The translations under genes and the position numbers were made by a program. 35,594 nt of DNA from Deltaproteobacteria bacterium (GTDB lineage: Bacteria; Myxococcota; JADLHZ01). The notes beneath the pieces are model-generated. The model had not been told where the DNA came from. It saw only the letters and a list, made by a program, of their open reading frames with translations, and did not search any database. The stretch is taken from contig JADLHZ010000041.1 of the NCBI GenBank assembly GCA_020848545.1, forward strand, positions 1 through 35,594, in the 5' to 3' direction. Of the stretch, positions 1-8,169 are shown one piece after another (the first letter of the stretch is position 1; each line of letters starts with the position of its first letter).

Positions 1-275
1 AGATCGCGCTCGCGCTCGAAAGCGTCGATGAGCGGATCGGAGGTGAGCGTGGAGCGGCGTACAAGACCTTCCTCGCCTACTACCACGTCCTCAACACGCT
101 CGGGCTCGACGCGATGATCGCGCCGATCAACGAGTTCTTCGCGCCGGTGAAGAAGCCGAAAGCGAAGGAGACGCCGAGCGAAGACGGGCCGGCGCCGAAG
201 GTCGCGAACGCCGACATCGAAGAACCGAAGGACAATCCGACGAAAGTCGAGACGCCGGTGAAAGTGCCTGCGTAG
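1..275 (+). CDS. C-terminal part of an unrecognised protein
   Basis: Only the last 90 codons are in the window; the reading frame is open from base 3 and ends at TAG 273-275. The visible part begins with an amphipathic helical stretch containing TFLAYYHVLNTLGLDA. It ends in a charged, Pro/Lys/Glu-rich tail of about 45 residues (KKPKAKETPSED and similar), which looks disordered. I do not recognise the family. Codon use has G/C at nearly all third positions, like the neighbours, so it is very probably a real gene end. It converges with rimK, with a strong hairpin between the two stops. Confidence 0.6.
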   Translation, partial: IALALESVDERIGGERGAAYKTFLAYYHVLNTLGLDAMIAPINEFFAPVKKPKAKETPSEDGPAPKVANADIEEPKDNPTKVETPVKVPA

Positions 276-289
276 TCCGCAAGCTCAGC

Positions 290-327
290 CGATCGGCCGG
301 GAGTCCACCTCCGCTCCCGGCCGATCG
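290..327. terminator. Long perfect hairpin between convergent genes
   Basis: GATCGGCCGGGAG (291-303) is the exact reverse complement of CTCCCGGCCGATC (314-326), with a 10-base loop; C290/G327 adds a 14th pair. It lies between the stop of the leftmost gene (275) and the stop of rimK (358). It has no T-run on either side, so this is a structure-based call for a bidirectional terminator or transcript-end stabiliser. Confidence 0.7.
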
Positions 328-357
328 CGCTGCGTGGTTCGCGGCTCGGTCGCGCCA

Positions 358-1269
358 TCAGATCAGCCGCTGCTTCTGCCACCCACGCTGGCGCGCTTCC
401 GCGAAGGCGACGACGTGCGCCATCATGTCCGTCGCAATGTCGCGCCCGGTCGCCGCCTCGAGCCCTTCGAGGCCGGGGCTCGAGTTCACCTCCATCAGCT
501 TCGGCCCGTGCTTGCCGAGCAAGAGGTCGACGCCGGCGATCTCGAGGCCCATGACGCGCGCGGCTTTGATCGCTGCCTCGGTGTACGCCGCGTCGAGCTT
601 CAGCGCCTTCCCTTTGGCGCCGCGGTGGATGTTCGAGCGAAACTCGCCGCGCTGCGCGACGCGCGACATCGCCGCGACGACCTGATCGCCGACGACGAGC
701 GCGCGCACGTCTTTGCCCTTCGACTCCCTGATGAACTCCTGCAGCATGATGTCTTGGCCGAGCTCCCACATCGCGTCGAGCACGCTCGCCGCTTCGGTGC
801 GGCTCTGCGCGATCATGACGCCGACGCCTTGCGTGCCTTGCAAGATCTTCATGATCACCGGATAGCCGCCGAGGCGCTCGACGCAGGAGTCGAGATCGTC
901 GCCGCGCCGCGTGATCAGCGTCTTCGGCACGTCGAGATCGAAGCGCGCGAGCAGCTGCAACGAGCGCAGCTTGTCTCTCGCGCGCGCGATCGGGACGCTG
1001 TTGTTGACGACCGGCACGTCCATCATGTCGAACTGGTTGACGACGGTGAGGCCGTACTGCGTGATCGACGCGCCGATGCGCGGCAGGATGACGTCCGGGA
1101 CCTTCAGCGGCTTGCCGCGGTAGGCGATCGTCGGCTTGCCGCGCTCGACGTAGAGATCGCACGCGAGCGTGTTGATGATGCGCACTTTGTGGCTGAGCTT
1201 GCGGCCGGCCTCGACGAGGCGGCGCGTCGTGTACAGCTTCGGGCCGAGTGAGAGGATGCCGATCAACAT
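358..1269 (-). CDS. rimK: RimK-type ATP-grasp alpha-L-glutamate ligase
   Basis: 303 residues, close to the 300 of E. coli RimK, and collinear with it throughout. RimK adds glutamate residues to the C-terminus of ribosomal protein S6, using ATP. Visible landmarks are the N-terminal pre-ATP-grasp domain (GILSLGPKLYTTRRL), the VILPRIGASITQYG segment, the RARDKLRSLQLLAR helix, the nucleotide-binding loop LQGTQGVGV, and the metal-binding end LMEVNSSPGLEG. The ATG at 1269 matches the expected N-terminus. It follows trmH after 3 bases, so the two are almost certainly cotranscribed as a translation-related pair. Related RimK-like ligases use other substrates (for example tetrahydromethanopterin or F420 cofactors), but the residues seen favour the S6-type enzyme. 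Confidence 0.9.
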   Translation of the reverse strand: MLIGILSLGPKLYTTRRLVEAGRKLSHKVRIINTLACDLYVERGKPTIAYRGKPLKVPDVILPRIGASITQYGLTVVNQFDMMDVPVVNNSVPIARARDKLRSLQLLARFDLDVPKTLITRRGDDLDSCVERLGGYPVIMKILQGTQGVGVMIAQSRTEAASVLDAMWELGQDIMLQEFIRESKGKDVRALVVGDQVVAAMSRVAQRGEFRSNIHRGAKGKALKLDAAYTEAAIKAARVMGLEIAGVDLLLGKHGPKLMEVNSSPGLEGLEAATGRDIATDMMAHVVAFAEARQRGWQKQRLI

Positions 1270-1272
1270 GCT

Positions 1273-1971
1273 TCAGGCGCCGCGATCTCGGAGCTCCGAG
1301 AGCACCACGCTCGGGCGTTGTATGGTCTGAACCAGGTAGCGCGCAAGGAGCCGCCGGCGCTCGGGCTCAGGGAGCGGCTCCGGCGGCGATCGCTCGGTGA
1401 GCGCATAGGTGAGGAGCGCGGCGGCGACGCTCACGTTGAACGACTCGACGAGCCCCTGCATGGGGATCGACACGAACGCTTTGCACCGCGCGCGTGCGGC
1501 GACGCTGAGCCCCGGCTTCTCCGCGCCCATCACGAGGCATACGCGGCCCTGCACAGCGAGATCTTTCGGTGCGATGCCGGTGACGTCGGCGCCGACGAGC
1601 GTGTAACCGGCGCGCTCGATCGCGTCGGCGGCGGCGTCGGTCGATGCATGCACGTCGAAGTCGATCCACTTCTCGACGCCTTGGCTGACCGTCGCGGAAA
1701 GCGCGGCGCCTTGCCCGCCGGGAACGGCGTGGACGCGCTCGAGGCCGAAGGCTTCGGCGGTGCGCAGGACGGCGGCGTTGTTGTGCGGGTCGTAGAAACG
1801 ATCGAGGAGCAGCGTCAGATCGCGGCGCCGGGCGCGCGTCGTTCTGTCGAGCTTCTGCAGGCGTTCTTCGGCGACGAGCGGCGACAGCCAGGCGATCACA
1901 CGCTCGACGCCGAACGCGTCGACGAGCGCGGCGTCTTCCTTCGGTTTTTGTGCCGACGTGATCTCGATCAT
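1273..1971 (-). CDS. trmH: TrmH/SpoU-family tRNA 2'-O-methyltransferase
   Basis: SpoU-class (SPOUT, trefoil-knot) RNA ribose methyltransferase; the closest match is TrmH, which makes Gm18 in tRNA. All three SPOUT motifs are visible: HNNAAVLRTAEAFG (motif 1, with the catalytic Arg), VCLVMGAEKPGLS (motif 2) and SIPMQGLVESFNVSVAAALL (motif 3), which form the SAM-binding knot. The C-terminal RRRLLARYLVQTIQR resembles the TrmH tail. Length is 232 residues against 229 in E. coli. I use ATG 1971; an in-frame TTG lies at 1977. It is upstream of rimK in the same transcript and divergent from the TPR gene, with about 50 bases between the starts. Confidence 0.85.
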   Translation of the reverse strand: MIEITSAQKPKEDAALVDAFGVERVIAWLSPLVAEERLQKLDRTTRARRRDLTLLLDRFYDPHNNAAVLRTAEAFGLERVHAVPGGQGAALSATVSQGVEKWIDFDVHASTDAAADAIERAGYTLVGADVTGIAPKDLAVQGRVCLVMGAEKPGLSVAARARCKAFVSIPMQGLVESFNVSVAAALLTYALTERSPPEPLPEPERRRLLARYLVQTIQRPSVVLSELRDRGA

Positions 1972-2021
1972 TTCCAAGCGCCGTCATTACACGGCCCGAA
2001 AGGGTTGCGACTGGCCAAGCG

Positions 2022-4223
2022 ATGGTGGAGACTCACTTCGCGCCTATGACAGCAACCACCGCACACGGCGACGACGTCCATTCCCTCGAGCTCGATTTCG
2101 CTAAGCACCCGAACACCGATGCTTTCGTGCCGCTTTGCGAAGCCTACTTGCGGCATAAGCGCTACATGGAAGCGATGCTCGTCTGCAAGAAGGGCATCAA
2201 GAATCTACCGAACGATCCGCGCGGGCGCTTGCTGCTCGCGCGCGTCTATATGGAGCAGGGCAAGCCGCCGAAGGCCGAGCAAGAGCTCATCACCATGCTC
2301 GAGATCTTTCCGGACAACGTCGACGGCCTGATGATGCAGGGCCTGCTCTACAAACAAGGTGGCCGTAAGAGCGATGCCATCGCGGTCTTGCAGCGCGTGT
2401 TCCTGCTGCAGCCCGGGCGCACCGAAGTAAAGGAGCAACTCAAAGAGCTCGGCGTGGTCGTCGACCAGCCCGCGCCGCCGCCGCCGCCGATGCCCGCGCA
2501 GCAACAGGGCATGGGGCAGCCGATGATGATGCAAGGCCAAATGCAGAATCAAATGCCGATGCAGCAGCCGGCCGGCCCGCCGTCGGTCGACTCGTTCTTC
2601 GGCGACGAGCAAGAGGCCGCCGCCACGTTCACGAACGACACGGCGCCGGTCCAAGCGCCGCGCTCGCAGACGCGCATCATGCAGCAGCAGCAGCGCCAAC
2701 GCGGCGCGAAGATCTTGCTGTCGGTCGTGGGCGTGCTGATCATCGGCTTCGGCTCCTTCCTCGGCTACTACTTGAACTACGTCGGCAACGTGAAGAAGAT
2801 CGACGCGCTCGTGCGTGAGGCGCGGCCGAACTTCGAGCAGAACACGCTGCCCTCGCTGCGGCTCGCGCTGAAGAAGTACGAGGAGATTCTGGCCATCGAC
2901 GAGAAGCAGGGCTTCGCGCTCGGCATCAGCGCGTACTTGCATCATTGGCTCGCGTACCAGCAGCTCGTCGAAGAGTCGAAGACGCCCGCGGCGGCCTTCT
3001 TGAAGCGCGCCGAGACGAACGGCGACAAGGAAGACAACCAGTATCGCATCTCCGCCGCCGGCCTCGCCAAGATCGCCGCCAACGACGCGAAGGGCGCCGT
3101 CGACTTGATCGAGCCGCAGGCCGGCAAGTTCCAGAGCCCAGTCGTGTTCCTCACGCTCGGCGAGGCGTATGCGGCCATGGGCGACGAGACGAAGTCGCGT
3201 GAGGCGTTGACCAAGGCGTCGACCGCCGGCACCGCCGACAACGCGACGCTCGTGCGCCTCGGCGAAGCGAACATCGACGAAGGCAAGTACGACGCGGCGA
3301 AGGGCTACTTCGATCAGGTGTTGAACCAGCAAGGGGGCCATCCGGGCGCGTTGATCGGCCGTGTGTACTCGAACATCGGCAAGAAGGTGGAAGCGCTCGA
3401 CGCCGCCGAGAAGGACGTCGAGAAGCTGTCGATCACGCCCGCCGAGTATCTGACGCCGCGCTGGAAGGCCGGGCTCGCGTGGGGGAAAGGGCTCGTCGAC
3501 GTCCGCCGCAATCGCGCCCAGGACGCGCAGAAGAACTTCGACGAAGCGCAGAAGATCGATCCGAACAATCTGCGCAACTTGCAGCTCCGCGCCAAGGTCT
3601 ACACCGTGAGCGGTATGCACGCCGAAGCGGCGAAGGACTTCCAAGCGGTGCTGACGAAGCGGCCGAACAACCGCCCCGCGCAAGTCGGCCTCGCGCTCGC
3701 GTACGCCACGCTCGGCAAGAGCATGGAGGCCGGGCAGATCGTCGAGCAGCTGCTGGCGAAGGACCCGAACGATCTCGAGCTACAAATCGTGCGCGCGCAG
3801 TCGATGAAGGCGCAGAACAAGCTCGACGACGCGATCGCCGCGTTGCAGAAGGTGCTCTCGCTACAGAAGAGCAACGTCGACGCGAAGATGGAGATCGGCC
3901 GCTTGTTGCGCCAGAAGAAGGACTACAAGGGCGCCGTCGATCACTACACTGGCATCCTCACGGCGAACGAGATCAAAGGAAAGGCGCAAGCGGGCGTCTA
4001 CTTCGAGCTCGCGCGCTCGTATCAGGAGCAAGGCAACAGCGAGAAGGCGAAGGAGTTCTTCTTCGAGGCGATCAAGAAGGACCAAGACTTCGCCGACACT
4101 TACTTCTACCTGGCGAAGATCCTGAAGACGAAGGCGCAGAAGGAAGCGTTGCAGCAGTATCTGAAGCTCGCACCGAGCGGGGCGCACGCGAGCGATGCCC
4201 AGAAGATGCTGTTGAAGAAGTGA
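2022..4223 (+). CDS. Membrane-anchored TPR-repeat protein
   Basis: 733 residues built in three parts. Residues 20-145 form an N-terminal TPR block (PNDPRGRLLLARVYMEQGKPPKAEQEL is a clear repeat). Residues 149-225 are a low-complexity Pro/Gln/Met linker. A single transmembrane helix lies at about 231-254, preceded by QRQRGAK. Residues 265-733 hold at least eight further TPR-like units. The basic residues before the helix suggest the N-terminal part is cytoplasmic and the long C-terminal part periplasmic. TPR arrays are protein-binding scaffolds, and no enzymatic domain is seen. Start is ATG 2022 or, equally, ATG 2046; neither has a clear ribosome binding site. The gene stands alone, divergent from trmH and convergent with DUF3467. 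Specific function unknown. Confidence 0.8.
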   Translation: MVETHFAPMTATTAHGDDVHSLELDFAKHPNTDAFVPLCEAYLRHKRYMEAMLVCKKGIKNLPNDPRGRLLLARVYMEQGKPPKAEQELITMLEIFPDNVDGLMMQGLLYKQGGRKSDAIAVLQRVFLLQPGRTEVKEQLKELGVVVDQPAPPPPPMPAQQQGMGQPMMMQGQMQNQMPMQQPAGPPSVDSFFGDEQEAAATFTNDTAPVQAPRSQTRIMQQQQRQRGAKILLSVVGVLIIGFGSFLGYYLNYVGNVKKIDALVREARPNFEQNTLPSLRLALKKYEEILAIDEKQGFALGISAYLHHWLAYQQLVEESKTPAAAFLKRAETNGDKEDNQYRISAAGLAKIAANDAKGAVDLIEPQAGKFQSPVVFLTLGEAYAAMGDETKSREALTKASTAGTADNATLVRLGEANIDEGKYDAAKGYFDQVLNQQGGHPGALIGRVYSNIGKKVEALDAAEKDVEKLSITPAEYLTPRWKAGLAWGKGLVDVRRNRAQDAQKNFDEAQKIDPNNLRNLQLRAKVYTVSGMHAEAAKDFQAVLTKRPNNRPAQVGLALAYATLGKSMEAGQIVEQLLAKDPNDLELQIVRAQSMKAQNKLDDAIAALQKVLSLQKSNVDAKMEIGRLLRQKKDYKGAVDHYTGILTANEIKGKAQAGVYFELARSYQEQGNSEKAKEFFFEAIKKDQDFADTYFYLAKILKTKAQKEALQQYLKLAPSGAHASDAQKMLLKK

Positions 4224-4244
4224 CGTAGCCGTAGGCGTTGACGT

Positions 4245-4262
4245 CGCCGATCTTGATCGGCG
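4245..4262. terminator. Short perfect hairpin after the TPR gene
   Basis: CGCCGATC (4245-4252) is followed after two bases by its reverse complement GATCGGCG (4255-4262). It sits 22 bases beyond the TPR stop, before the end of the convergent DUF3467 gene. No T-run follows. A candidate intrinsic terminator only. Confidence 0.4.
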
Positions 4263-4279
4263 CAACGGGGCGAAGACTT

Positions 4280-4309
4280 CGGCTACGGCTACGGCTACGG
4301 CTACGGCTA
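4280..4309. repeat. Five tandem copies of CGGCTA
   Basis: Bases 4280-4309 are five perfect head-to-tail copies of the hexamer CGGCTA. The last copy supplies the TAG stop of the DUF3467 gene on the minus strand. The complementary CGTAGCCGTAG occurs at 4224-4234, so this array can also pair across about 45 bases with the end of the TPR gene. Such hexamer arrays are prone to copy-number change. Confidence 0.8.
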
Positions 4310-4609
4310 ATGCAGCGCCTCGTCTTCCGGTGACGGCCCGGAAATATCGATCGTCCCGAACTTCTTCTCGTACTTCTCGATGTTGTCCTTCAGCGCCATC
4401 AACAGCCGCTTCGTGTGCTTCGCGCTCGAGATGATGCGGGCGCGTACCTTGGCCCGTGGCTGCTGCGGTTGCAGATAGATGAAATCGAGCGCAAACTCAG
4501 TCTCGGTGTGGTTCACCATGGTCAGGTTGGCGTAGATGCCCTGCGCGACGTCGTCATCGAGCTGGATTTGGAGCTGCATCTCTTTGCGCGGTTCGCGTTT
4601 TTCGGACAT
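4307..4609 (-). CDS. DUF3467 family protein
   Basis: 100 residues matching the DUF3467 pattern: a Y(A/S)N-type beta start (GIYANLTMVNHTETEFALDF), then the ARIISSAKHTKRLLMALKDN helix, ending NIEKYEKKFG. The family is small, cytoplasmic and of unknown function, widespread in bacteria and some archaea, and usually a stand-alone gene as here. The start ATG at 4609 is divergent from the ThiO-like gene with 35 bases between starts, so the two promoters must overlap. The stop codon lies inside the CGGCTA tandem repeat, so changes in repeat number would not alter the protein beyond its last residue. Confidence 0.85.
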   Translation of the reverse strand: MSEKREPRKEMQLQIQLDDDVAQGIYANLTMVNHTETEFALDFIYLQPQQPRAKVRARIISSAKHTKRLLMALKDNIEKYEKKFGTIDISGPSPEDEALH

Positions 4610-4644
4610 GAGAGCCCACTAACAAACTTCCGCGGGTTTTGCCT

Positions 4645-5763
4645 ATGTCGTCGTTAGGCTCGGTGTGCGTGATCGGTGGCGGCCTCGTCGGGGTGCTCGG
4701 GGGCTACCGGCTCGCGCAGCAGAAGCTCGACGTGACGCTGGTCGAGATGCACGAGATCGGCGCCGCGGCGAGCTCGGCGGCGGCGGGCCTGTTGGCGCCT
4801 TTCGCGGAGCACGAGCAGGATAGCCCGTTGTTTCGCGCGGCGGCCGATGCTCGCCAGCGCTACTTCGCGGTGTGCGAAGAGCTCGAGGCGGCGACCCAGC
4901 TGAAGATCGGCCGCGCGCGCTCTGGCCTCGGCTTCGTGGCGCTCGACGTGGTGCAAGCGCGCAAGCTGAAGGCCCGGGTCGAGTGGCTGCGCGCAGCCGG
5001 CTTCGCCGCCGAGTGGCGCGACGATGCGCAGAGCGTGCACAAGGAGATCGCGCCAGAGATGGCCGGCGCCGCGGTGTTCCCAGATGAGGCATGGATCGCG
5101 CCGCGCGAGCTGATGGCCGCGGCGGGGCGAGCGGCGCGCTTGGCCGATGTAAAGATCATCGAACATCGGCGCGCCGTGCGTGTGCAGGCCGGTCCAAGCG
5201 GCTTCGAGGTGCAGCTCGAAGACGGCACCGCGAAGGTCTTCGACCGCGTCGTCATCGCGGGCGGTGCCTGGTCGTCGCGTCTGCCGATCGTCGACAAGAA
5301 CGGCGCCGACCTGCGTGCGTCGGTCGGGATCGAAGAGACGAGCGTCGAGCCCGTCCGCGGCGTGTTGCTCCACGCGGACTGGGCGCCGCACACACTCGAC
5401 ACGATCATCATGCTGCGCGGCGGCTATGTCGTCCCGCGCGGCGGCAGCTCGGTGATCATCGGCACGAGCTCCGAGGACGCCGGCTTCGACGCGACCGTGA
5501 CCATCGATGCGATCGCGTCGATCGAGGCGCGCGTGCATCGCGTGGTGCCTTCGCTCGGCAACGCGCGGATCGTCGATCGTTGGGCCGGGCTACGCCCTTA
5601 TGCGCGTCGCGAGCGGCCGATCATCGCCGAGACGAAGATCCCCGGGCTCTTCTACGCGACTGGCCACTACCGGAACGGCATCTTGCTCGCGCCGCTGACC
5701 GCGGAGGTCGTCGCTGCCCTGGTCAGCGGGACGGCGCATCCGCACGCGGCGGCCTTCCGCTAA
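4645..5763 (+). CDS. ThiO/DadA-like FAD-dependent amine oxidase
   Basis: 372 residues. The N-terminal Rossmann dinucleotide fold is explicit: G11-x-G13-x-x-G16 in VIGGGLVGVLGG, with an acidic E34 ending the second strand. The C-terminus GLFYATGHYRNGILLAPLTA is the typical ending of glycine oxidase ThiO, which makes dehydroglycine for the thiazole of thiamine. The FAD-binding ARRERPIIAE region before it also fits. Other DadA-family members (D-amino acid dehydrogenase, sarcosine oxidase) have similar folds, and no thi gene is near, so the substrate remains inferred. I use ATG 4645; a TTG lies two codons upstream at 4639. The stop is one base from the stop of the convergent lipoprotein gene. Confidence 0.75.
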   Translation: MSSLGSVCVIGGGLVGVLGGYRLAQQKLDVTLVEMHEIGAAASSAAAGLLAPFAEHEQDSPLFRAAADARQRYFAVCEELEAATQLKIGRARSGLGFVALDVVQARKLKARVEWLRAAGFAAEWRDDAQSVHKEIAPEMAGAAVFPDEAWIAPRELMAAAGRAARLADVKIIEHRRAVRVQAGPSGFEVQLEDGTAKVFDRVVIAGGAWSSRLPIVDKNGADLRASVGIEETSVEPVRGVLLHADWAPHTLDTIIMLRGGYVVPRGGSSVIIGTSSEDAGFDATVTIDAIASIEARVHRVVPSLGNARIVDRWAGLRPYARRERPIIAETKIPGLFYATGHYRNGILLAPLTAEVVAALVSGTAHPHAAAFR

Positions 5764-5764
5764 C

Positions 5765-7093
5765 TCAGGGAGCGCCAAAAACGTAGACCTCGCCGCGTGT
5801 GCTGCCGCCGCCGATCGGGTTGTCCGTTGGCGCGCCGACCGTGAGCAAGCGATCGGTGCCGGCGATGGAAAACCCGAACCGGCTTCCCAGCGGACCCTCG
5901 AGCGGTGGGCTCGAGAGCCACTCCTCGGCGCTGTTGACCCGATAGTACGGCCACACCCTCGCTGCGTCGGGATCGCCGATCATCGCGACGCCGGTGCCGA
6001 GCGCGACGATCTGAGCGCCCGCGCTCACGCCGACCGCGGCCCCGAACGTTTGCGCGAGCGACCACTTCGCGCCGCTTCGCAAGAAGCGCAGCGCCGAGCC
6101 GGCGCAGCCGACGAGCAGGTCGTCGTCGAGGAGGGCGACGCTCGCACCGCACGAAGCGGCGACCGAGAGTGTCTGCTGCTCGGACCAAGTCGTGCCCTGG
6201 CGTGTGAAGATCCGCACCGCACCCGGCGCGGCGGCGACGAGGGTCGTCGTCGTGATCGCGACGGCCAAGATGCCAGGGACGCTCGCCGAGTGCTGCTGCG
6301 GCCAGCCGCTGCTCGCTCGGCTGAACACGTAGACGCGATCGAAGGACGCGACGGCAAGGACCGTTCGTGCGGCCGCCAGGGCCGTGCCGAAGCCAGTCGT
6401 CGTGTCGTTCGGCGCGAGCGCGATCGCCGGCGTCGATGTGTTGGCCAACGCCGCCGGGGCGTCGAAGAGATCGACGCGGCCAGTCCCGGTTGGCACACCG
6501 ACGAAGAGCGCGTCGTCGATCATCGCGAGCGCGGCTGGCGCGGCGCTTGGGATCCGCGCATGCTCGGCGAAGCTGCTCGCGCCGCGCGTCCACACGACGA
6601 TCTCGGCTGTGAAGGGTGCATCGGTGACGAGCGGCGCGGCGAGCGCGGCGACGGTGCTGCCAAAGAGCGCGACGTTGCGTCCGAGGCGGCCCGGGACCAT
6701 CGTGTTCTCGAGCGACTGCGTCTGCGCTTCGCACTTGTTGCCGAGGCAGCGGGCAAAGGCGCAATCGTTGGCGCTGCCGCAACGCCGGCCGAGCCCGCAT
6801 GGCGCGCACTCGCCGCCGCAGTCGACGTCGGTCTCGGTGCTGCCGCGCAGGCCGTCGTCGCAGCGCGTGGGTGCGCACACACCAGCGTCGCAGATCTCGG
6901 TCTCGCAGTCGCTGCTGGCCGCGCAGCTCTGCCCGGCCACGCACGGCCCGCACGGTCCGCCGCAGTCGACGTCGCTCTCTTGGCCGTCGTGCGCGCCGTT
7001 GCCGCATAGCCCGCGGGGGTTCGTCGCAGGAAAATCGCGCGCGAGGTTGAGGCACGCCGCGAGGAGCACGGCCGCGGCCGCGAGCGCACGCAT
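5765..7093 (-). CDS. Cys-rich lipoprotein with a propeller-like C-terminal domain
   Basis: 442 residues. The N-terminus MRALAAAAVLLAAC ends in a lipobox (LAAC, Cys14), so an outer-surface lipoprotein is expected. Residues 25-120 hold two Cys-rich modules of the 'DG..ETDVDCGG.C..C..G..C....DC' type common in myxobacterial surface proteins. The remainder is a series of short beta-rich repeats (for example DRVYVFSRASSGW and GEVYVFGAP) that resemble FG-GAP/beta-propeller blades. The start ATG (7093-7091) shares one base with the upstream stop (TGATG), so it is translationally coupled to the PEGA gene. The open frame extends to 7435, but that extension overlaps the PEGA gene and lacks a signal. 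No specific function can be assigned. It is the last gene of the sterol-gene run. Confidence 0.75.
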   Translation of the reverse strand: MRALAAAAVLLAACLNLARDFPATNPRGLCGNGAHDGQESDVDCGGPCGPCVAGQSCAASSDCETEICDAGVCAPTRCDDGLRGSTETDVDCGGECAPCGLGRRCGSANDCAFARCLGNKCEAQTQSLENTMVPGRLGRNVALFGSTVAALAAPLVTDAPFTAEIVVWTRGASSFAEHARIPSAAPAALAMIDDALFVGVPTGTGRVDLFDAPAALANTSTPAIALAPNDTTTGFGTALAAARTVLAVASFDRVYVFSRASSGWPQQHSASVPGILAVAITTTTLVAAAPGAVRIFTRQGTTWSEQQTLSVAASCGASVALLDDDLLVGCAGSALRFLRSGAKWSLAQTFGAAVGVSAGAQIVALGTGVAMIGDPDAARVWPYYRVNSAEEWLSSPPLEGPLGSRFGFSIAGTDRLLTVGAPTDNPIGGGSTRGEVYVFGAP

Positions 7094-8169
7094 CAGAACG
7101 ATCCTCGCAGGGACAGCGCCGCGCCTTCGCCCGTGACGGCGGCGCCGACTTGCACCGGCGCCTTCGGGATGGTCAGGCCGACGACCAGCGTGCCGATGCC
7201 GAAGCCGGCGCCCACGACGATCACGCCGATGCCGAAGCCGCGTTGCGTATTCGAGCGATCGACGGCGCGGCGGAGGTCGCGATAGCGCGCGTCGGCGTCG
7301 TCCTCGCTGACGGCGCCGAGGTACGCGCGATACTCCTTCGCGGCGATCGCCGCCTGCGACGGCGCCGACGCCAGCAAGGGCACGCCAATGCCCGTGCAGA
7401 TCCCGGCCATGATCCCGAGCGCGGCGACGATCCACGCTCTGCCGCGGCGGCGGTTGGCCGTGTCGATCTGGGCGCGGACGTCTTGCTCGACGCGCGCGCG
7501 CTCGACCTTTTGATCGGCGAGTGCCACGTGCTCGGCGTGTGGCTTCTGCGCTGCGAGCGCGATCGTGCGCTTCTGCTCGGCGTACCCGGCGAGCAAGACG
7601 CGGATCGTGTGCGGCCCTGGCGCGATGCGGCCGACGTAGGCCGGGGTCCTGCCGATCGCCACGTCATCGACGAGCACATCGGCGCCCGCGGGCGTGCTCA
7701 GCACCTCGAGCGAAGTCGTCGGCGGCACCTGGCCGAAGAGCCCATAAAGCGCGTCCTCGACCGCCCTTGCGTAGCGCCGCTCTTCGTTCTGCACGTTCGC
7801 CTGGCTGCGCGACTCGACGGCGCCGCGTTCCGGATCGATGAGCGTCATCGTGACGATCAACTGCTCGCCGAGCGCGCTGAGCGTCACCGTGAGCAGTCGG
7901 TTGGCACCGAGCGCGCCTGCGATCTCGACGGCGCAGGAGACGTCGCTGCAGCCGAGCGAGTCCTTCATGCGCTCGAAGCCGAGGATCGCCGAGATGTCGC
8001 TCGAGCCGATGACGGTGAAGGTGCCCATGGACGAGAGCGCGTTGAGCACGAGCTGCTCCGCGGCCTTCGCGGTGTCGGGCTGCACGCGGTTTGCCTGCGG
8101 TGGCATCACGGCGAGGCGGGGCTTAGTGTCCGCGACGCTCAGCAGCGGGATGAGCAAGGCGGCGAGCAT
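7093..8169 (-). CDS. PEGA-domain envelope protein with CsgG-like N-terminal region
   Basis: 358 residues. A signal sequence (about 1-13) is followed by a 'TKPRLAVMPP' strand typical of CsgG/TolB-like N-terminal domains (about 15-145). A PEGA domain follows at about 152-216 (SLEVLSTPAGADVLVDD...GPHTIRVLLAGY). Two hydrophobic helices lie at about 245-267 and 311-334. PEGA domains are extracytoplasmic binding modules found in myxobacterial surface proteins. The start ATG 8169 shares its first base with the TGA of the sterol reductase gene; a TTG at 8172 is also possible. Residues 57-88 resemble a truncated reading frame at 31974-32360 in this window. Role unknown. Its place in the sterol operon suggests an envelope partner, which is inference. 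Confidence 0.75.
   Translation of the reverse strand: MLAALLIPLLSVADTKPRLAVMPPQANRVQPDTAKAAEQLVLNALSSMGTFTVIGSSDISAILGFERMKDSLGCSDVSCAVEIAGALGANRLLTVTLSALGEQLIVTMTLIDPERGAVESRSQANVQNEERRYARAVEDALYGLFGQVPPTTSLEVLSTPAGADVLVDDVAIGRTPAYVGRIAPGPHTIRVLLAGYAEQKRTIALAAQKPHAEHVALADQKVERARVEQDVRAQIDTANRRRGRAWIVAALGIMAGICTGIGVPLLASAPSQAAIAAKEYRAYLGAVSEDDADARYRDLRRAVDRSNTQRGFGIGVIVVGAGFGIGTLVVGLTIPKAPVQVGAAVTGEGAALSLRGSF

Noticed and set aside
2205-3683. 492-codon minus-strand frame opposite the TPR gene
   Set aside because: Typical GC-rich shadow frame, Arg/Leu-rich, with no domain. The plus-strand TPR protein explains the region.
7094-7435. N-terminal extension of the Cys-rich lipoprotein frame
   Set aside because: It overlaps the PEGA gene fully and has no signal; the lipobox-bearing start at 7093 is coupled to the PEGA stop.
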